A stretch of DNA of 64,000 bases, taken from NCBI GenBank assembly GCA_963708775.1, contig CAVPTI010000013.1:62001-126000 (forward strand). Direction: 5' to 3'. The notes below the pieces were generated by a model. That model was not told the DNA's origin. It was given only the letters and a program-made list of their open reading frames with translations, and made no database searches. Made by a program: the position numbers and the translations under genes. Shown here piece by piece: positions 25,728 to 36,297 of the stretch (its first letter is position 1; the number at the start of each line of letters is the position of its first letter). The DNA comes from JAGVSR01 sp963708775 (lineage in GTDB: Bacteria; Pseudomonadota; Alphaproteobacteria; Rhizobiales; Hyphomicrobiaceae).

Positions 25728-26695
25728 GTGAGCGAGACGAGAGCCCCGCAACGCCCATTCGACGCTCTGATGCTGAGCGTCGGCGATGGGCACTGGCTCT
25801 ACGTTGAAGAATGCGGCCACCGCGACGGCATCCCGGTCGATCTTCCTCCATGGCGGGCCGGGCAGCGGCTCACAGCACGCCCATCGCGAACTCTTCGATC
25901 CCGGCGCGCTTCCACGCCATCCTCTTCGATCAACGCGGCGCCGGCCGCAGCCATCCGTACCTGTCGCGCGAAGCCAATACGACCGCCCACCAGATCGCCG
26001 ACATCGAACGCATCCGCGCCTACTTTGGCATCGAGCGCTGGCTCGTCGTCGGCGGCTCGTGGGGCTCGACACTCGGGCTGGCCTACGCGCAGGCCCATCC
26101 GGAACGTGTTGCAGGTCTGGTATTGCGCGCGATCTTCCTCGGCACCGACGAAGAAATACAGTGGGCCTTCATCGACGGCCCGAAGCGGTTCCGCCCCGAA
26201 CTCTATAAAGCCTTCGTCCACGAGTTGCCCGTCGCCGAGCGCGCTGATCCTCTAGCGGCCTATGTTGCCCGCCTTTGCGATCCCGATCCCGGTGTCTATG
26301 GCCCCGCTGCCCAAGTCTGGAATGCCTACGAGCGCGCCCTGTCCGAAATCGCGCCCGCGTCTCCCGTGCTGCCGGATCGCGCGTCAGCCAAGGGCGCCCG
26401 CACGCCGCCGACGCCGATCATGGAAGCCCACTACATCGCCAGCAGCTTCTTTCTCCGCCCCGGCCAATTGCTCGACGAAACCTGGCGCTTGAGCGGCATC
26501 CCTGGCGTACTCGTCCAGGGCCGCTACGACCTTCTCTGCCCGCCCGTGGCCGCCGAAGCGATTGCCGCCGCCTGGGGCTCCCAGTGCCGCCTGCGCTACA
26601 TCGAACGCGCCGGCCACGCGATGACGGAACCCGGCGTCTTCGATGCCTTGCGCGAAGGCATCGCGGCCGTCGCCGATCAGACCTTCGGCCGCTGA
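25728..26695 (+). CDS. pip: Proline iminopeptidase, alpha/beta hydrolase (two frameshifts)
   Basis: A serine peptidase of about 320 residues that removes N-terminal proline. The N-terminal YVEECGHRDGIPV continues in another frame as FLHGGPGSGSQH (oxyanion hole; break near 25838) and returns as FHAILFDQRGAGRSHP (break near 25900). The nucleophile is in VVGGSWGSTLGLAYAQ, the acid in QGRYDLLCPP and the histidine in ERAGHAM. WNAYERALSE and the FFLRPGQLL cap region match bacterial Pip. The start is GTG 25728, with AAAAGGA upstream. Confidence 0.9.
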
Positions 26696-26697
26696 AA

Positions 26698-27639
26698 TCA
26701 CCGCTTAGCCAGCGGATGATGCTCGAACACAATCTTCTTCAACCGCTCTTCGAGCACATGTGTGTAGATCTCGGTCGTCGAAATGTCGGCATGACCAAGC
26801 AATTGCTGAACCGTCCGCAGATCCGCGCCGCGATCCAGCAGATGACTGGCAAACGCATGCCGCAGAACATGCGGCGACACCCGCTCCGGATCGAGCCCCG
26901 CCGCCTCCGCGCACGCCTTCAATTCCTGCGCGAAGGCCTGCCGCGTCACGTGCCCCTCCACGCCGCGTGACGGAAACAGCCACTTCGTCACCAGCATGGG
27001 CGCCAACGCATCCGCAGGATCGGTGCCGAGCGCCAGATATCGGTCGAGCGCTTTCCGCGCGGAGGGATTGAGCGGAACCAGCCGTTCACGCCCACCCTTG
27101 CCCTTGATCGTCAGAACGCGCGGATCGCCCGCCAGAACATTGCGCGGCAGCGACACCAGTTCCGACACGCGCATACCCGTCGCGTAAAGCATTTCCAGAA
27201 GCGCATGAAATCGCACCGCCCGCGCCAATTCGCGCCCGCTCTTGCCCACGATGCTGTTGGCCGCCGCTTCCATCAGCCGGTCGACTTCGCCCACCGACAG
27301 CGTCTTCGGCAACGGCCGCCCGAGTTTCGGCGCCTTCGCCCCCGCCGCCGGACTGTCGACCACAATGCCTTCCGCTTCGAGAAACTTATAAAGCTGCCGC
27401 ACCGCCGAAAGCCGCCGCGCTCGCGACGCCGGCGACAAGCCTTCCCGCCCGAGATGCTCCATATAGGCCGCGATGTCGTCTCGCCGGGCCGCGCGGAAAT
27501 CAATGCGGCGTCCGCTCAGAAATCCCTCGAAGTCCTGCAAATCACGTCGATACGCTTCGAGCGTATTCTGTGAGGCTCCCCGCTCCGATGCGAGCATTTC
27601 CAGGTAAGAGTTGATGTACGTATGGTCGTCGCTCGCCAT
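26698..27639 (-). CDS. xerD: Tyrosine recombinase XerD
   Basis: A 313-residue site-specific recombinase that resolves chromosome dimers at dif with XerC. N-terminal SAM-like core-binding domain (INSYLEMLASERGASQNTLEAYRRDL), then the catalytic domain with Arg in YATGMRVSELVSLP, Lys in IKGKGGRERLVPL, HxxR in HVLRHAFASHLL, His in LLGHADISTT and the nucleophile Tyr in TEIYTHV. It starts 3 bases after the stop of the upstream secreted protein gene on the same strand. The chromosomal setting next to aroKB argues for XerD rather than a mobile integrase. Confidence 0.93.
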   Translation of the reverse strand: MASDDHTYINSYLEMLASERGASQNTLEAYRRDLQDFEGFLSGRRIDFRAARRDDIAAYMEHLGREGLSPASRARRLSAVRQLYKFLEAEGIVVDSPAAGAKAPKLGRPLPKTLSVGEVDRLMEAAANSIVGKSGRELARAVRFHALLEMLYATGMRVSELVSLPRNVLAGDPRVLTIKGKGGRERLVPLNPSARKALDRYLALGTDPADALAPMLVTKWLFPSRGVEGHVTRQAFAQELKACAEAAGLDPERVSPHVLRHAFASHLLDRGADLRTVQQLLGHADISTTEIYTHVLEERLKKIVFEHHPLAKR

Positions 27640-27642
27640 GGC

Positions 27643-29646
27643 TCAGCCCGCCGCCCGGGGCCAGCCCATGAACAGCGCCTCCAGCGCCAGCTTGCGCGCG
27701 TCCGCATCGAGCCCCGCGCTGCGCAACGCGCGAATACTGTCACCGAGCGAAATGATATGCGCGCCCTCGGCCCCATTTGGCCCCAGCGACTGCATCGCGA
27801 GCAGCACCGTGTGGCCGAACTCCTTCTTCTTCGCAGCCTCCGCCAGCGCACTCAGCACGCCTGTCTCCGGCAGAAAGCCCGTATTCGGCTGCGGTGTCCG
27901 GCTGGCGAGATCCCACAGCGGGATCGGCACCTGGATCTGCAGCGCATCAAGCACCGTCGCCAGCCGGTGCAACTGTTCCGGCGTGAAACGTCCCCGCGCC
28001 GCCATCTCCTCCAGCGCCGCCAGATGCCGAGAGCGCCCTTCGCTGAGTGCCGGATCGGCAAGGTCGGCGAGTGCCAGCCAATGAATGATAGCCATTTCCT
28101 GAGTTGCCCGGCGCATCGAGCGTCCCGCCAAATTCGGCCCACGAACGTGCGCCGGTGAAATCCCCCGTCGCCATCGCCGTCTCGATCGCCGTTTCCGCGA
28201 ACCATCCGATCTCCGGCACGCGCGGGAGCGTTGCCGCTGCCGGCGCGATCATCTGCAGCGCCGGCCAATAAAGCCCCGCCCGACGCGCCTCATCCAGAAA
28301 CGACCGGATCAGCCGCGCCTTTTTGAGCGGCGTCTTTTCGTCCTCGGCCGATTGAAACAGCGCCGCATGCTGCACGGCAGCCTGTGCCGGCCCCTCTGCC
28401 CGGCCTCACCACCCGCAAACGTGCGATAGCCCTGCGCAAGATCGGCGGGCGAAATGGCATTCAGTTGAGCTGCTCGTTCCGCCGCCGCCAATCGCGTCGC
28501 GGGCTCCGTCGCCGTGTCGCGCGAAATGATGGCGAGCACGCCCGGTCCAGCCGTCTCCACGAGCACCCGTGCATCCACCGCCCCGCCAAGTTCGAGAATG
28601 CGCCAATCCAACGGCCCGACCTTCTGACCCTTGCCGATCACGGGCTTGCCGCCCGACGCAATCGCGTCGATCGCATCGAGACCGGCGCTCTCTTCCACGC
28701 CTTCGTCACGCGCCAGCGCGACTTGCAGTTGTGCCGATTCCCGCTTGCCCCCCACAGCGGCGCAATAGGCCCGCACGAGAATCGACTGCCCCTTCAGCGA
28801 TGCGGGCAGCGACGCCGCCCCTGCGTTCATCGCCTCCACGTTGCGGCAACCCCCGTCTCGGTCGCCCCGCGCAATGGCCGTCCGCGCCGTCAGCAGAGCC
28901 AGCACCGGATCGCCCTCGGCCCCGCCGTCTTTCGCGAGCAGCGCCGACGCTTCGTCGATCAGTCCCGAACGATCCAAGGCTTCCACGCGCACTGCCGTGA
29001 ACCGCGGGTCCCTCGCGCCCCCACGCGGCGGAGGCACATCCGACGTGATGAGCCGCCGGAACAGCGCATGCAGCGCCGGCGAACGCGGCGGGATTTCGAG
29101 CGTCGCAATCGCCTTCTCGATCGTCTCGAGCGTCATGCCTTGCCAGAGTTCATACGGCAGCCCCGATCCGTCACCCGCCATCACGGGCGAGAGGTCGTCG
29201 CGCATCACCGTGCGTTCGCCTTCGCCAAGTCCGGGCGGCTGCTGCGGCAACGGCTCAGCCGTTCCCTCGTCCAGCGCACCCCGCGGTGACGCCGTCCATC
29301 CCGGCGGCTGTTCACTGCGACCGGTCGCTGCCGGCAGAGCCGGATTGACGGGTGCCGCCCCGGACCGGCCGTCTCCTGTCGGTGCTCCGGCTGCGGGTGC
29401 GGCATCGAGCGGAGCCAGTGATTCGCGTTCAATGGTGCCCGTCGGTGCCTTCTCCCCGGCTGATAATTCAGCCGGCGTGAAGATATCGTCTCCCGGAGGC
29501 GGCGGCGGTGAAATGGGTTTGCCTGCCTTCGGCCGCGTCGTCTCGGGCTCTGCGAACGGGCTGGGAATGCCCCCGGCCCACGCGTTCGGAACAGCAACGA
29601 TCGCGCACAGTGCGATGGCGGAGAGCAAGCGGAGGGGGGAGCGCAT
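27643..29646 (-). CDS. Exported protein of unknown function conserved beside xerD (two frameshifts)
   Basis: About 665 residues after joining frames at about 28405 and 28110. A signal peptide (MRSPLRLLSAIALCAIVAVPNAWAGG) is followed by a Pro/Ala/Gly-rich linker of about 150 residues. A long helical, repeat-like region then covers the rest (ALHALFRRLITSDVPPP, GLIDEASALLAKDGG, RLAAAERAAQLNAIS, ALLEMLY-like helices at the end), with no cysteine-rich or enzymatic motif. Helical repeats of this kind suggest a TPR/SEL1-like periplasmic scaffold. Family not named. The position between xerD and aroK is a known neighbourhood in Rhizobiales. Confidence 0.8.
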
Positions 29647-29658
29647 GGCCCGTCAGGC

Positions 29659-29805
29659 TCACTCTTTCCGGATTTTGACGCCGGGGACGACCTTGACCTC
29701 TTCCCGTTGAACGGGCTCGTACTTCGTCGCCAGCACCCACATTCCAGCCGTGAACAGACCGGCCAGCGCACCGACGATGAACAGAAAACGGATGAGGCTC
29801 GGCAT
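29659..29805 (-). CDS. 48-residue single-pass membrane protein
   Basis: MPSLIRFLFIVGALAGLFTAGMWVL forms one membrane helix, followed by a charged tail (KYEPVQREEVKVVPGVKIRKE). ATG 29805 has AAGGGA about 12 bases upstream. It lies 12 bases before the secreted protein gene, apparently in the same operon, and divergent from aroK. Function unknown. Confidence 0.75.
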   Translation of the reverse strand: MPSLIRFLFIVGALAGLFTAGMWVLATKYEPVQREEVKVVPGVKIRKE

Positions 29806-30037
29806 GTCGTTCGTCCGTTCCCTTGAGAGCGGTTCTGTCCGGTTAAGTTGGCGCCAATATGTTCGGTACCGCACGGAACGGTAAACAGTGCTACCTCGCC
29901 GGCACAACTGGTGCCGTTCCTGAAGTGACATTTGAAATCCCGGGCCCGATGAGCAATACACGGGGGCGAAGGCATGCGAACGGGAATTCCCCGAAATGTT
30001 TGCACGATTTGGGGATAGGTGAGGCTGTCGGCACAAC

Positions 30038-30619
30038 ATGGATCAGCCGAGAGACATGAATAGCATCGAGGCGCTGCTTGCCCGCCTGGGCGAACGGTCG
30101 ATCGTGCTTGTCGGTCTTATGGGCTGTGGAAAGTCCTCGGTTGGCCGCCGCCTCGCGTCTCGCTTGGGGCTCGGCTTCGTCGATGCTGACGAAGAAATCG
30201 AGCGCGTCGCCGCCAAGTCGATCGTCGAGATCTTCGCCGATCATGGCGAGGCCTATTTCCGTGATGGCGAACGCCGTGTCATCGCCCGCCTTCTCTCCAC
30301 CGGCCCGCAAGTGCTCGCCACCGGCGGTGGGGCCTTCATCAATCCCGAAACACGCGCCAACATCCGCGAGCGCGGCATCTCGATCTGGCTGCGTGCGGAC
30401 CTGCCCGTCCTGATGCGCCGCGTCTCCAAACGAGATACCCGCCCACTCCTCAAGAGCGGCGATCCGGAAGCGACAATGCGCGACCTCATGGCCAAGCGCT
30501 ATCCGATCTACGCCGACGCCGACATTATCGTTGAAAGCCGCGACGTGCCGCACGACGTCATCGTCAATGAAGTCATCGCTGCACTCAAAACCAAACTCGC
30601 ACTGGTTCCGGCTACCTGA
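30038..30619 (+). CDS. aroK: Shikimate kinase
   Basis: A 193-residue kinase that phosphorylates shikimate in the aromatic amino acid pathway. Walker A is VGLMGCGKSSVGRRLA (about residues 24-39), the shikimate site has FVDADEEIE and FRDGERRVI, and the lid region is RRVSKRDTRPLL. It is 33 bases upstream of aroB and reads with it, as usual in Alphaproteobacteria. The start at ATG 30038 gives a short lead before the conserved core; ATG 30056 is possible. Confidence 0.95.
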   Translation: MDQPRDMNSIEALLARLGERSIVLVGLMGCGKSSVGRRLASRLGLGFVDADEEIERVAAKSIVEIFADHGEAYFRDGERRVIARLLSTGPQVLATGGGAFINPETRANIRERGISIWLRADLPVLMRRVSKRDTRPLLKSGDPEATMRDLMAKRYPIYADADIIVESRDVPHDVIVNEVIAALKTKLALVPAT

Positions 30620-30652
30620 GCCGCAGATCGTTCAAGACGGGACGCCACCCTG

Positions 30653-31801
30653 ATGCCCACGCTTGCCCACTCCATGACCGGCCTCACACGCGCAGAAAAG
30701 ACCGTTCCCGTTTCGCTCGGAAGCCGCAGTTACAATGTGCTGATCGGCCCCGGCCTCCTGCAGGAAACGGGGCGCCTCATCGCCATGCGCATCGGCAAGG
30801 GAAAGTGCGGTATTGTCACTGACGAGAATGTCGCCCGCCATCATCTCGCGACGCTCGAAGCGTCTCTGAAGGCGGAAAACCGCTTCGCCGGATCGATTGT
30901 GCTGCCGCCAGGCGAATCCACAAAGTGCTTCGCCCAACTCACAAAGCTCAGCGAAGGCCTGCTTGAAATGGGTCTCGAACGTGGCGATTTCGTCGTCGCA
31001 TTCGGGGGCGGCGTCATCGGCGACCTTGCGGGTTTCGCCGCCGGCATTCTCCGTCGCGGCATCCGCTTCGTGCAGATCCCGACCTCACTTCTCGCCCAGG
31101 TTGATAGTTCCGTCGGCGGCAAAACCGGTATCAACACGCCCCAGGGCAAGAACCTGATTGGCGTGTTCCACCAGCCGAGCCTCGTCATCGCCGATACCGA
31201 AGTTCTGGCCACGTTGCCCGAACGCGAGATGCGTGCCGGTTATGCCGAAGTCGCCAAATACGGCCTTCTCGGTGACGCCGCTTTCTTCGATTGGTTGGAG
31301 AGCCAATGGAAAGGCGTGTTCGGCAACTCCGGACCCGATCTCAGCCGCGCCATCGAAACAAGCGTCAAAGCCAAAGCCGATATCGTCGCGCGCGACGAAT
31401 TCGAAACCGGTGACCGCGCGCTGCTCAATCTAGGTCACACTTTTGGCCACGCGCTGGAAGCCTGGACCGGCTATTCGAGCCGGCTCTTGCACGGTGAAGG
31501 CGTTTCCATCGGTATGGCACAAGCATTCCGCTTTTCGGAAAGCGAAGGCTTGTGCCCTCCCGGCACCGCCGCGCGCGTTGCCGCTCATCTCTCAGCCGTC
31601 GGCCTTCCGACACGCCTCGCCGACATTCCAGGCGAAAAAGCGGATGCCGATACACTTCTTCGTCTGATGGGCCAGGACAAAAAAGTCCGCGACGGCAAAC
31701 TGACGTTCATTCTGGTGCGGGACATTGGCCAAGCCTTTGTCGCCCGCGATGTCGATCCTGCCAAGGTCCGCGCGTTCCTCGAACGCGAGATTACCGGGTA
31801 A
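30653..31801 (+). CDS. aroB: 3-dehydroquinate synthase
   Basis: A 382-residue NAD- and metal-dependent enzyme that makes 3-dehydroquinate from DAHP. The NAD loop is FGGGVIGDLAGFAAG, the active-site lysine region IPTSLLAQVDSSVGGKTGIN, and the metal ligands lie in RAGYAEVAKYG and LGHTFGHALE. The C-terminal MGQDKKVRDGKLTFILV is also canonical. It forms an operon with aroK. Confidence 0.97.
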   Translation: MPTLAHSMTGLTRAEKTVPVSLGSRSYNVLIGPGLLQETGRLIAMRIGKGKCGIVTDENVARHHLATLEASLKAENRFAGSIVLPPGESTKCFAQLTKLSEGLLEMGLERGDFVVAFGGGVIGDLAGFAAGILRRGIRFVQIPTSLLAQVDSSVGGKTGINTPQGKNLIGVFHQPSLVIADTEVLATLPEREMRAGYAEVAKYGLLGDAAFFDWLESQWKGVFGNSGPDLSRAIETSVKAKADIVARDEFETGDRALLNLGHTFGHALEAWTGYSSRLLHGEGVSIGMAQAFRFSESEGLCPPGTAARVAAHLSAVGLPTRLADIPGEKADADTLLRLMGQDKKVRDGKLTFILVRDIGQAFVARDVDPAKVRAFLEREITG

Positions 31802-31886
31802 CAGTGTGCCCGAGTTGGCATCGACCTCTGAGGCTGCCTTATACTAACGCCGCGACCCATCAGGCCGCACGGCAACGGATTGGCCA

Positions 31887-33177
31887 ATGACACTCGAGAT
31901 CGTTCTGACGCTTGCCGCGATTGCGGTTCTTATCGCCCTGTCCGCCTTCTTCAACGGCTCCGAGACCGCGCTCACGGCTGCCTCCCGCGCCCGCATGCAC
32001 GCGCTCGAACAGGAAGGCAACATTCGCGCCGCAACCGTCAATCGTCTCCTCAGCACGCCCGAGAAGATGATCGGCGCAATTCTCCTCGGCAACACGCTTG
32101 TCGATGTTCTGGCGGCCGCTCTCGCTTCCGGTCTTGCCGTTCGGCTGGTGGGTGATGTCGGCGTCGTTTACGCCACCGTCATCATGACGGTCCTCATCGT
32201 CATCTTCGGCGCAGTGCTACCCAAGACCTACGCGCTTGCCTTTTCCGACCGTCTGGCTCTGTTCGTTTCTCCCTTTATGCGCGGCGTGGTGTCCACGCTA
32301 TCTCCGCTCACGAAAGCCATCGAAGTCATCGTGCGCCTGCTCCTTAAGCTCACGCCATCAAAAGAAGACGACGCCGCCAATATCTTGGCCGCGCATGAAG
32401 AGATCCGCGGCACTATCGATCTTCAGGCGAAAGAAGGCACCGTGCTGAAACACGATGCGGAGATGCTCGGCGGCGTGCTCGATTTGCGCGATCTCCAGGT
32501 CGCCGACATCATGATCCACCGCACCAAGATGGAAACGCTCGACGCCGACAGCGATCCGCAAGACATCATCGACGAGATTCTGCAGTTCGCAGTATACGCG
32601 CATGCCGCTCTGGAAGGACGAACCAGAAAACATCGTCGCTGTCCTGCACACCAAGGACCTGCTGACCGCGCTCGGCCGCGTCGGCTGGGATGTCGCCAAG
32701 CTCGATATCATGAGTTTCGCGCAGGAACCCTGGTTCGTCCCCGACACCACGAGCCTGAAGACACAGCTCAACCAGTTCCTGAAAAAGAAAGCGCAGATGG
32801 CGCTTGTCGTCGATGAGTACGGCGAAGTGCAGGGCCTCATCACCCTGGAAGATATTCTGGAGGAGATCGTCGGCCAGATCGCCGACGAGCACGACACCCA
32901 TGAGATGTCGATCCGCCCGCAAGCCGACGGCACCGTCAACGTCGACGGCACGGTGGCTATTCGCGATCTCAACCGGCACATGGATTGGAACCTGCCCGAA
33001 GAGGAAGCAACCACCCTCGCCGGCCTCGTCATCCACGAAGCCCAGGCGATCCCCGAGCCCGGCCAAGTGTTCACGTTCTACGGCTACCGCTTCGAAATTT
33101 TGCGCAAGACGCGCAACAAGATTGCCGCCCTGCGCATTCAGCGCCTGAACCCGCGCGACGAAGACGACAGCGGCTGA
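31887..33177 (+). CDS. CNNM/CBS/CorC-HlyC-domain membrane protein, copy 1 (one frameshift)
   Basis: About 430 residues: a CNNM transmembrane domain (TLEIVLTLAAIAVLIALSAFFNGSETAL; GAVLPKTYAL), then two CBS motifs (VADIMIHRTKMETLDADS; MALVVDEYGEVQGLITLEDILEEIVG) and a C-terminal CorC/HlyC transporter-associated domain (GTVAIRDLNRHMDWNLPEEEATTLAG). The family is tied to magnesium/cobalt homeostasis; the hemolysin name is historical. The frame breaks near 32590, where DEILQ should continue SQYTRMPLWKDEPENIV. It follows aroB by 85 bases. Confidence 0.9.
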
Positions 33178-33187
33178 CACATCCCGC

Positions 33188-33224
33188 GCCTTCCGGCCGG
33201 CTCCCCACCGGGGAGTCGGAAGGC
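33188..33224. repeat. 37-bp palindromic element, copy A
   Basis: GCCTTCCG (33188-33195) pairs with CGGAAGGC (33217-33224), and an inner stem GGCTCCCC-ACC-GGGGAGTC is nested inside. It lies between the convergent CNNM and cobT genes and could act as a bidirectional 3'-end structure. Three related copies occur at 37088-37520. Confidence 0.75.
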
Positions 33225-33252
33225 ACAAGCCAATCTTCGCGAAGGCGCAATT

Positions 33253-35148
33253 CTAATGCAAACTGCGGCCACGCGCCGGGCGCCCGCCGACGCTCTTCTC
33301 CAACTTGCCCGGCTCCTCGAACAGCTCCACCAGCTTGTCCGTCATCGCGCCCGCAAGCTCGCTCGCATCCGTGATCGTCACCGCGCGGCGATAGTACCGC
33401 GTCACGTCATGTCCGATGCCGATTGCAATCAACTCCACCGGCGAACGCGTTTCGATCTCGTGGATCACCTGCCGCAGATGGTGCTCCAGATAACTGCCCG
33501 TATTCACTGACAGGGTGGAATCATCCACCGGCGCGCCATCCGAAATCATCATCAGGATGCGCCGCTGCTCCGGCCGGCCCAGCAGCCTCTGATGCGCCCA
33601 CGCCAGCGCCTCGCCGTCGATGTTTTCCTTCAGCAGCCCTTCGCGCATCATCAAGGCGAGTGACCGCTTCGCCCGCCGCCACGGAGCATCGGCGGTTTTG
33701 TAGATGATGTGGCGCAGATCATTGAGCCGGCCCGGATTCGGCGGCTTGCCGGCCGCAAGCCACTTCTCGCGCGCCTCCCCGCCCTTCCACGCCTTTGTGG
33801 TGAACCCCAGGATCTCCACCTTCACGCCGCACCGTTCGAGCGTGCGAGCCAGAATATCCGCGCAGCACGCCGCCACCATGATCGGCCGTCCGCGCATCGA
33901 ACCGGAATTGTCGATCAGCAACGTCACGACCGTATCCCGGAAATCCGTGTCGCGCTCGCGCATGAACGACAGCGCATGCATCGGATCGATGATGATCCGC
34001 GTCAGCCGCGCCGCATCGAGTGCGCCTTCCTCCAGATCGAAATCCCACGCGCGGTTCTGCTTGGCGAGCAGCCGCCGCTGCAAGCGGTTCGCCAGCCGCG
34101 AAACCGTGGAGGCCAGCACGCGCAATTCCTTATCGAGGAACGTCCTCAGCCGGTCGAGTTCCTCCGGCGTGGAGAGCTTCTCGGCCTCCACGACTTCATC
34201 GTTGTTGTTGGAAAAAACCTTGTAGCCAAAGTTCTCTGGCGCATCGAGCACGGACTGGTTCGGACGCCACGGCTCTGCGGTGTCGCTCTCCGCCTCGCCC
34301 TCCGCCTCGATTTCGATGTCCTGCATCTCACCGGCATCGGCCGCTTCCGCCGTATCGCCGCTCTCGCCTTCGCTCTCCTGCTCTTCGCCGGAGCTCTCTT
34401 GACCCTCGTTGGTCTCTTCCTCGCCCTCCGTCTCCTGCTCGCCGCCCTCGGGCTGCTGCTCTTGTTCCTCTTCGCTCTCTTCCTGCTCGCCTTCGTTCGG
34501 CTGCTCGGCCATCTCGAGCGTGCGCAGCAGATCTCGCACCAGCCGCCCGAACGCCTCCTGATCGCCCGTCTTTGCCGCAAGCTGCTTCAGCGTCTTGCCG
34601 CAGCGCTTCTCCAGAACAGGCTTCCAAACGTCCGCCAACGCCTTCGCCGTTGCGGGTGGCGGCAACCCCGTCAGCTTCTCACGCACGATCAAAGCCAATG
34701 CTTCGTCGAGCGGCGCATCCTCGCGCGACGACACGTTGGCGTAACGCCCGTGCGCAAAATAGTCCTCGCACTTGGCCGCGAGATTGCCCGCCATGCCATC
34801 CATGCGATTGGCGCCGATCGCTTCCACGCGCGCCCGCTCCACCGCCTCGAACACGGCCCGCGCCTCGCCGGATTGCGGCGCGAGTTTGCGATGCAGCTTC
34901 GCGTCATGACACGCCAGCGTCAGCGCAAGACTATCCGCCCAGCCGCGCACCACTGCGATTTCGCGCTTGGAAGGCACGCGCGCCGGCTCCGGCAACTGCA
35001 CGTGATGCCCGTCGATCCCGGGCTTGCCCGGCGAAAAGTCAACATGCACTTTCTCGTCGCCCGCCACCGCGCGCACGGTCAGTCCGACGACCCGCTTCAG
35101 CGGCTCGGCCGGTGCTTCCTTGCGCTTGGTTGGCGGTGTGTTGGCCAT
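33253..35148 (-). CDS. cobT: Cobaltochelatase subunit CobT
   Basis: A 631-residue subunit of the aerobic cobaltochelatase (CobNST), which inserts cobalt into hydrogenobyrinic acid a,c-diamide. The N-terminal region (VRGWADSLALTLACHDAKLH) is followed by a very acidic Glu-rich linker (about residues 220-290), then a von Willebrand A domain with the MIDAS start LLIDNSGSMRGRP (about residue 411) and MMISDGAPVDDSTLSVN. It pairs with the AAA+ subunit CobS, encoded 10 bases upstream. No cobN is in the window. Length and domain order are standard. Confidence 0.96.
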   Translation of the reverse strand: MANTPPTKRKEAPAEPLKRVVGLTVRAVAGDEKVHVDFSPGKPGIDGHHVQLPEPARVPSKREIAVVRGWADSLALTLACHDAKLHRKLAPQSGEARAVFEAVERARVEAIGANRMDGMAGNLAAKCEDYFAHGRYANVSSREDAPLDEALALIVREKLTGLPPPATAKALADVWKPVLEKRCGKTLKQLAAKTGDQEAFGRLVRDLLRTLEMAEQPNEGEQEESEEEQEQQPEGGEQETEGEEETNEGQESSGEEQESEGESGDTAEAADAGEMQDIEIEAEGEAESDTAEPWRPNQSVLDAPENFGYKVFSNNNDEVVEAEKLSTPEELDRLRTFLDKELRVLASTVSRLANRLQRRLLAKQNRAWDFDLEEGALDAARLTRIIIDPMHALSFMRERDTDFRDTVVTLLIDNSGSMRGRPIMVAACCADILARTLERCGVKVEILGFTTKAWKGGEAREKWLAAGKPPNPGRLNDLRHIIYKTADAPWRRAKRSLALMMREGLLKENIDGEALAWAHQRLLGRPEQRRILMMISDGAPVDDSTLSVNTGSYLEHHLRQVIHEIETRSPVELIAIGIGHDVTRYYRRAVTITDASELAGAMTDKLVELFEEPGKLEKSVGGRPARGRSLH

Positions 35149-35158
35149 CAGCGGTCGT

Positions 35159-36160
35159 TCAGCTCAACGCCACGTTCGCGGCACTCTCCGGCAATTCCTC
35201 GCCGAATGCGCGCTGATAGAACTCCGCCACCAGCGGACGCTCCAGTTCATCGCACTTGTTGAGGAACGTGACGCGGAACGCAAAGCCGATATCGCCGAAA
35301 ATGTCGGCGTTCTCCGCCCACGTGATCACCGTGCGCGGGCTCATGACGGTCGAGAGATCGCCGTTGATGAACGCCGACCGCGTCAGGTCGGCCACCCGCA
35401 CCATCGCGCCGACCTGCTTGCGCTTCGCATCGGTCTTGGCGAACGACTTCACCTTCGCGAGAATGATCTTCACCTCGTCGTCGTGCGGCAGGTAGTTGAG
35501 GGTCGTGACCAGCGACCAGCGGTCCATCTGACCCTGGTTGATCTGCTGCGTGCCATGATAGAGCCCCGACGTGTCGCCGAGCCCGATCGTGTTCGTCGTT
35601 GCAAACAGCCGGAACGCCGGATGCGGCTTGATCACCTTCGACTGGTCGAGCAGCGTCAGCTTGCCTGATACTTCGAGCACGCGCTGGATCACGAACATCA
35701 CGTCCGGCCGCCCCGCATCGTACTCGTCGAATACGAGCGCCGTATTCGAGCGCAGGCAGTAGGGCAGAATACCTTCGCGGAATTCCGTCACCTGCTTGCC
35801 GTCCTTCAGCACGATCGCGTCTTTGCCGACGAGATCGATGCGCGAAACGTGGCTGTCGAGGTTGACGCGAATGCACGGCCAGTTGAGCCGCGCCGCCACC
35901 TGCTCGATGTGCGTCGACTTTCCCGTGCCGTGATAGCCCTGCACCATCACGCGCCGATTGTGCTTGAACCCGGCCAGGATCGCGAGCGTGACGTCCCGGT
36001 TGAACAGATAATCCGGATCGAGATCGGGCACATGCTCCTCTGACTTCGAGTAGGCGGGCACTTCCATGTCCGTCTCGATGCCGAAAACCTGCCGCACCGA
36101 AACCTTGAGGTCGGGCAAGCCGGCGATGTCCTTGGTGGCAGCGGGGGCAGGCGCGCGCAT
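35159..36160 (-). CDS. cobS: Cobaltochelatase AAA+ subunit CobS
   Basis: About 333 residues. The AAA+ core shows Walker A in VQGYHGTGKSTHIEQVAARL, Walker B in ALVFDEYDAGRPDV and sensor I in LFATTNTIGLGDTSGLYHGT. It forms a hexameric motor with CobT for cobalt insertion. ATG 36160 (MRAPAPAATKD) is preferred because GAAGGAC lies at good spacing, whereas the longer frame to 36196 has no ribosome binding site. Confidence 0.96.
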   Translation of the reverse strand: MRAPAPAATKDIAGLPDLKVSVRQVFGIETDMEVPAYSKSEEHVPDLDPDYLFNRDVTLAILAGFKHNRRVMVQGYHGTGKSTHIEQVAARLNWPCIRVNLDSHVSRIDLVGKDAIVLKDGKQVTEFREGILPYCLRSNTALVFDEYDAGRPDVMFVIQRVLEVSGKLTLLDQSKVIKPHPAFRLFATTNTIGLGDTSGLYHGTQQINQGQMDRWSLVTTLNYLPHDDEVKIILAKVKSFAKTDAKRKQVGAMVRVADLTRSAFINGDLSTVMSPRTVITWAENADIFGDIGFAFRVTFLNKCDELERPLVAEFYQRAFGEELPESAANVALS

Positions 36161-36297
36161 GGGAAGTCCTTCGTAAGGTGGAGCGCGGTGGCGCACTCAT
36201 CGGGATGCGCAACCGGAGAAATGGGGCTGGGAGCAACGCCGCCCGATAGGGGGAAGTTCACGAGAACGCGGCGACCCGAAAGGTTACGTCGCCGCCG

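Noticed and set aside
33709..35262. 517-residue open frame on the plus strand
   Set aside because: Antisense of cobT; the hydrophobic run mirrors the acidic linker of CobT.
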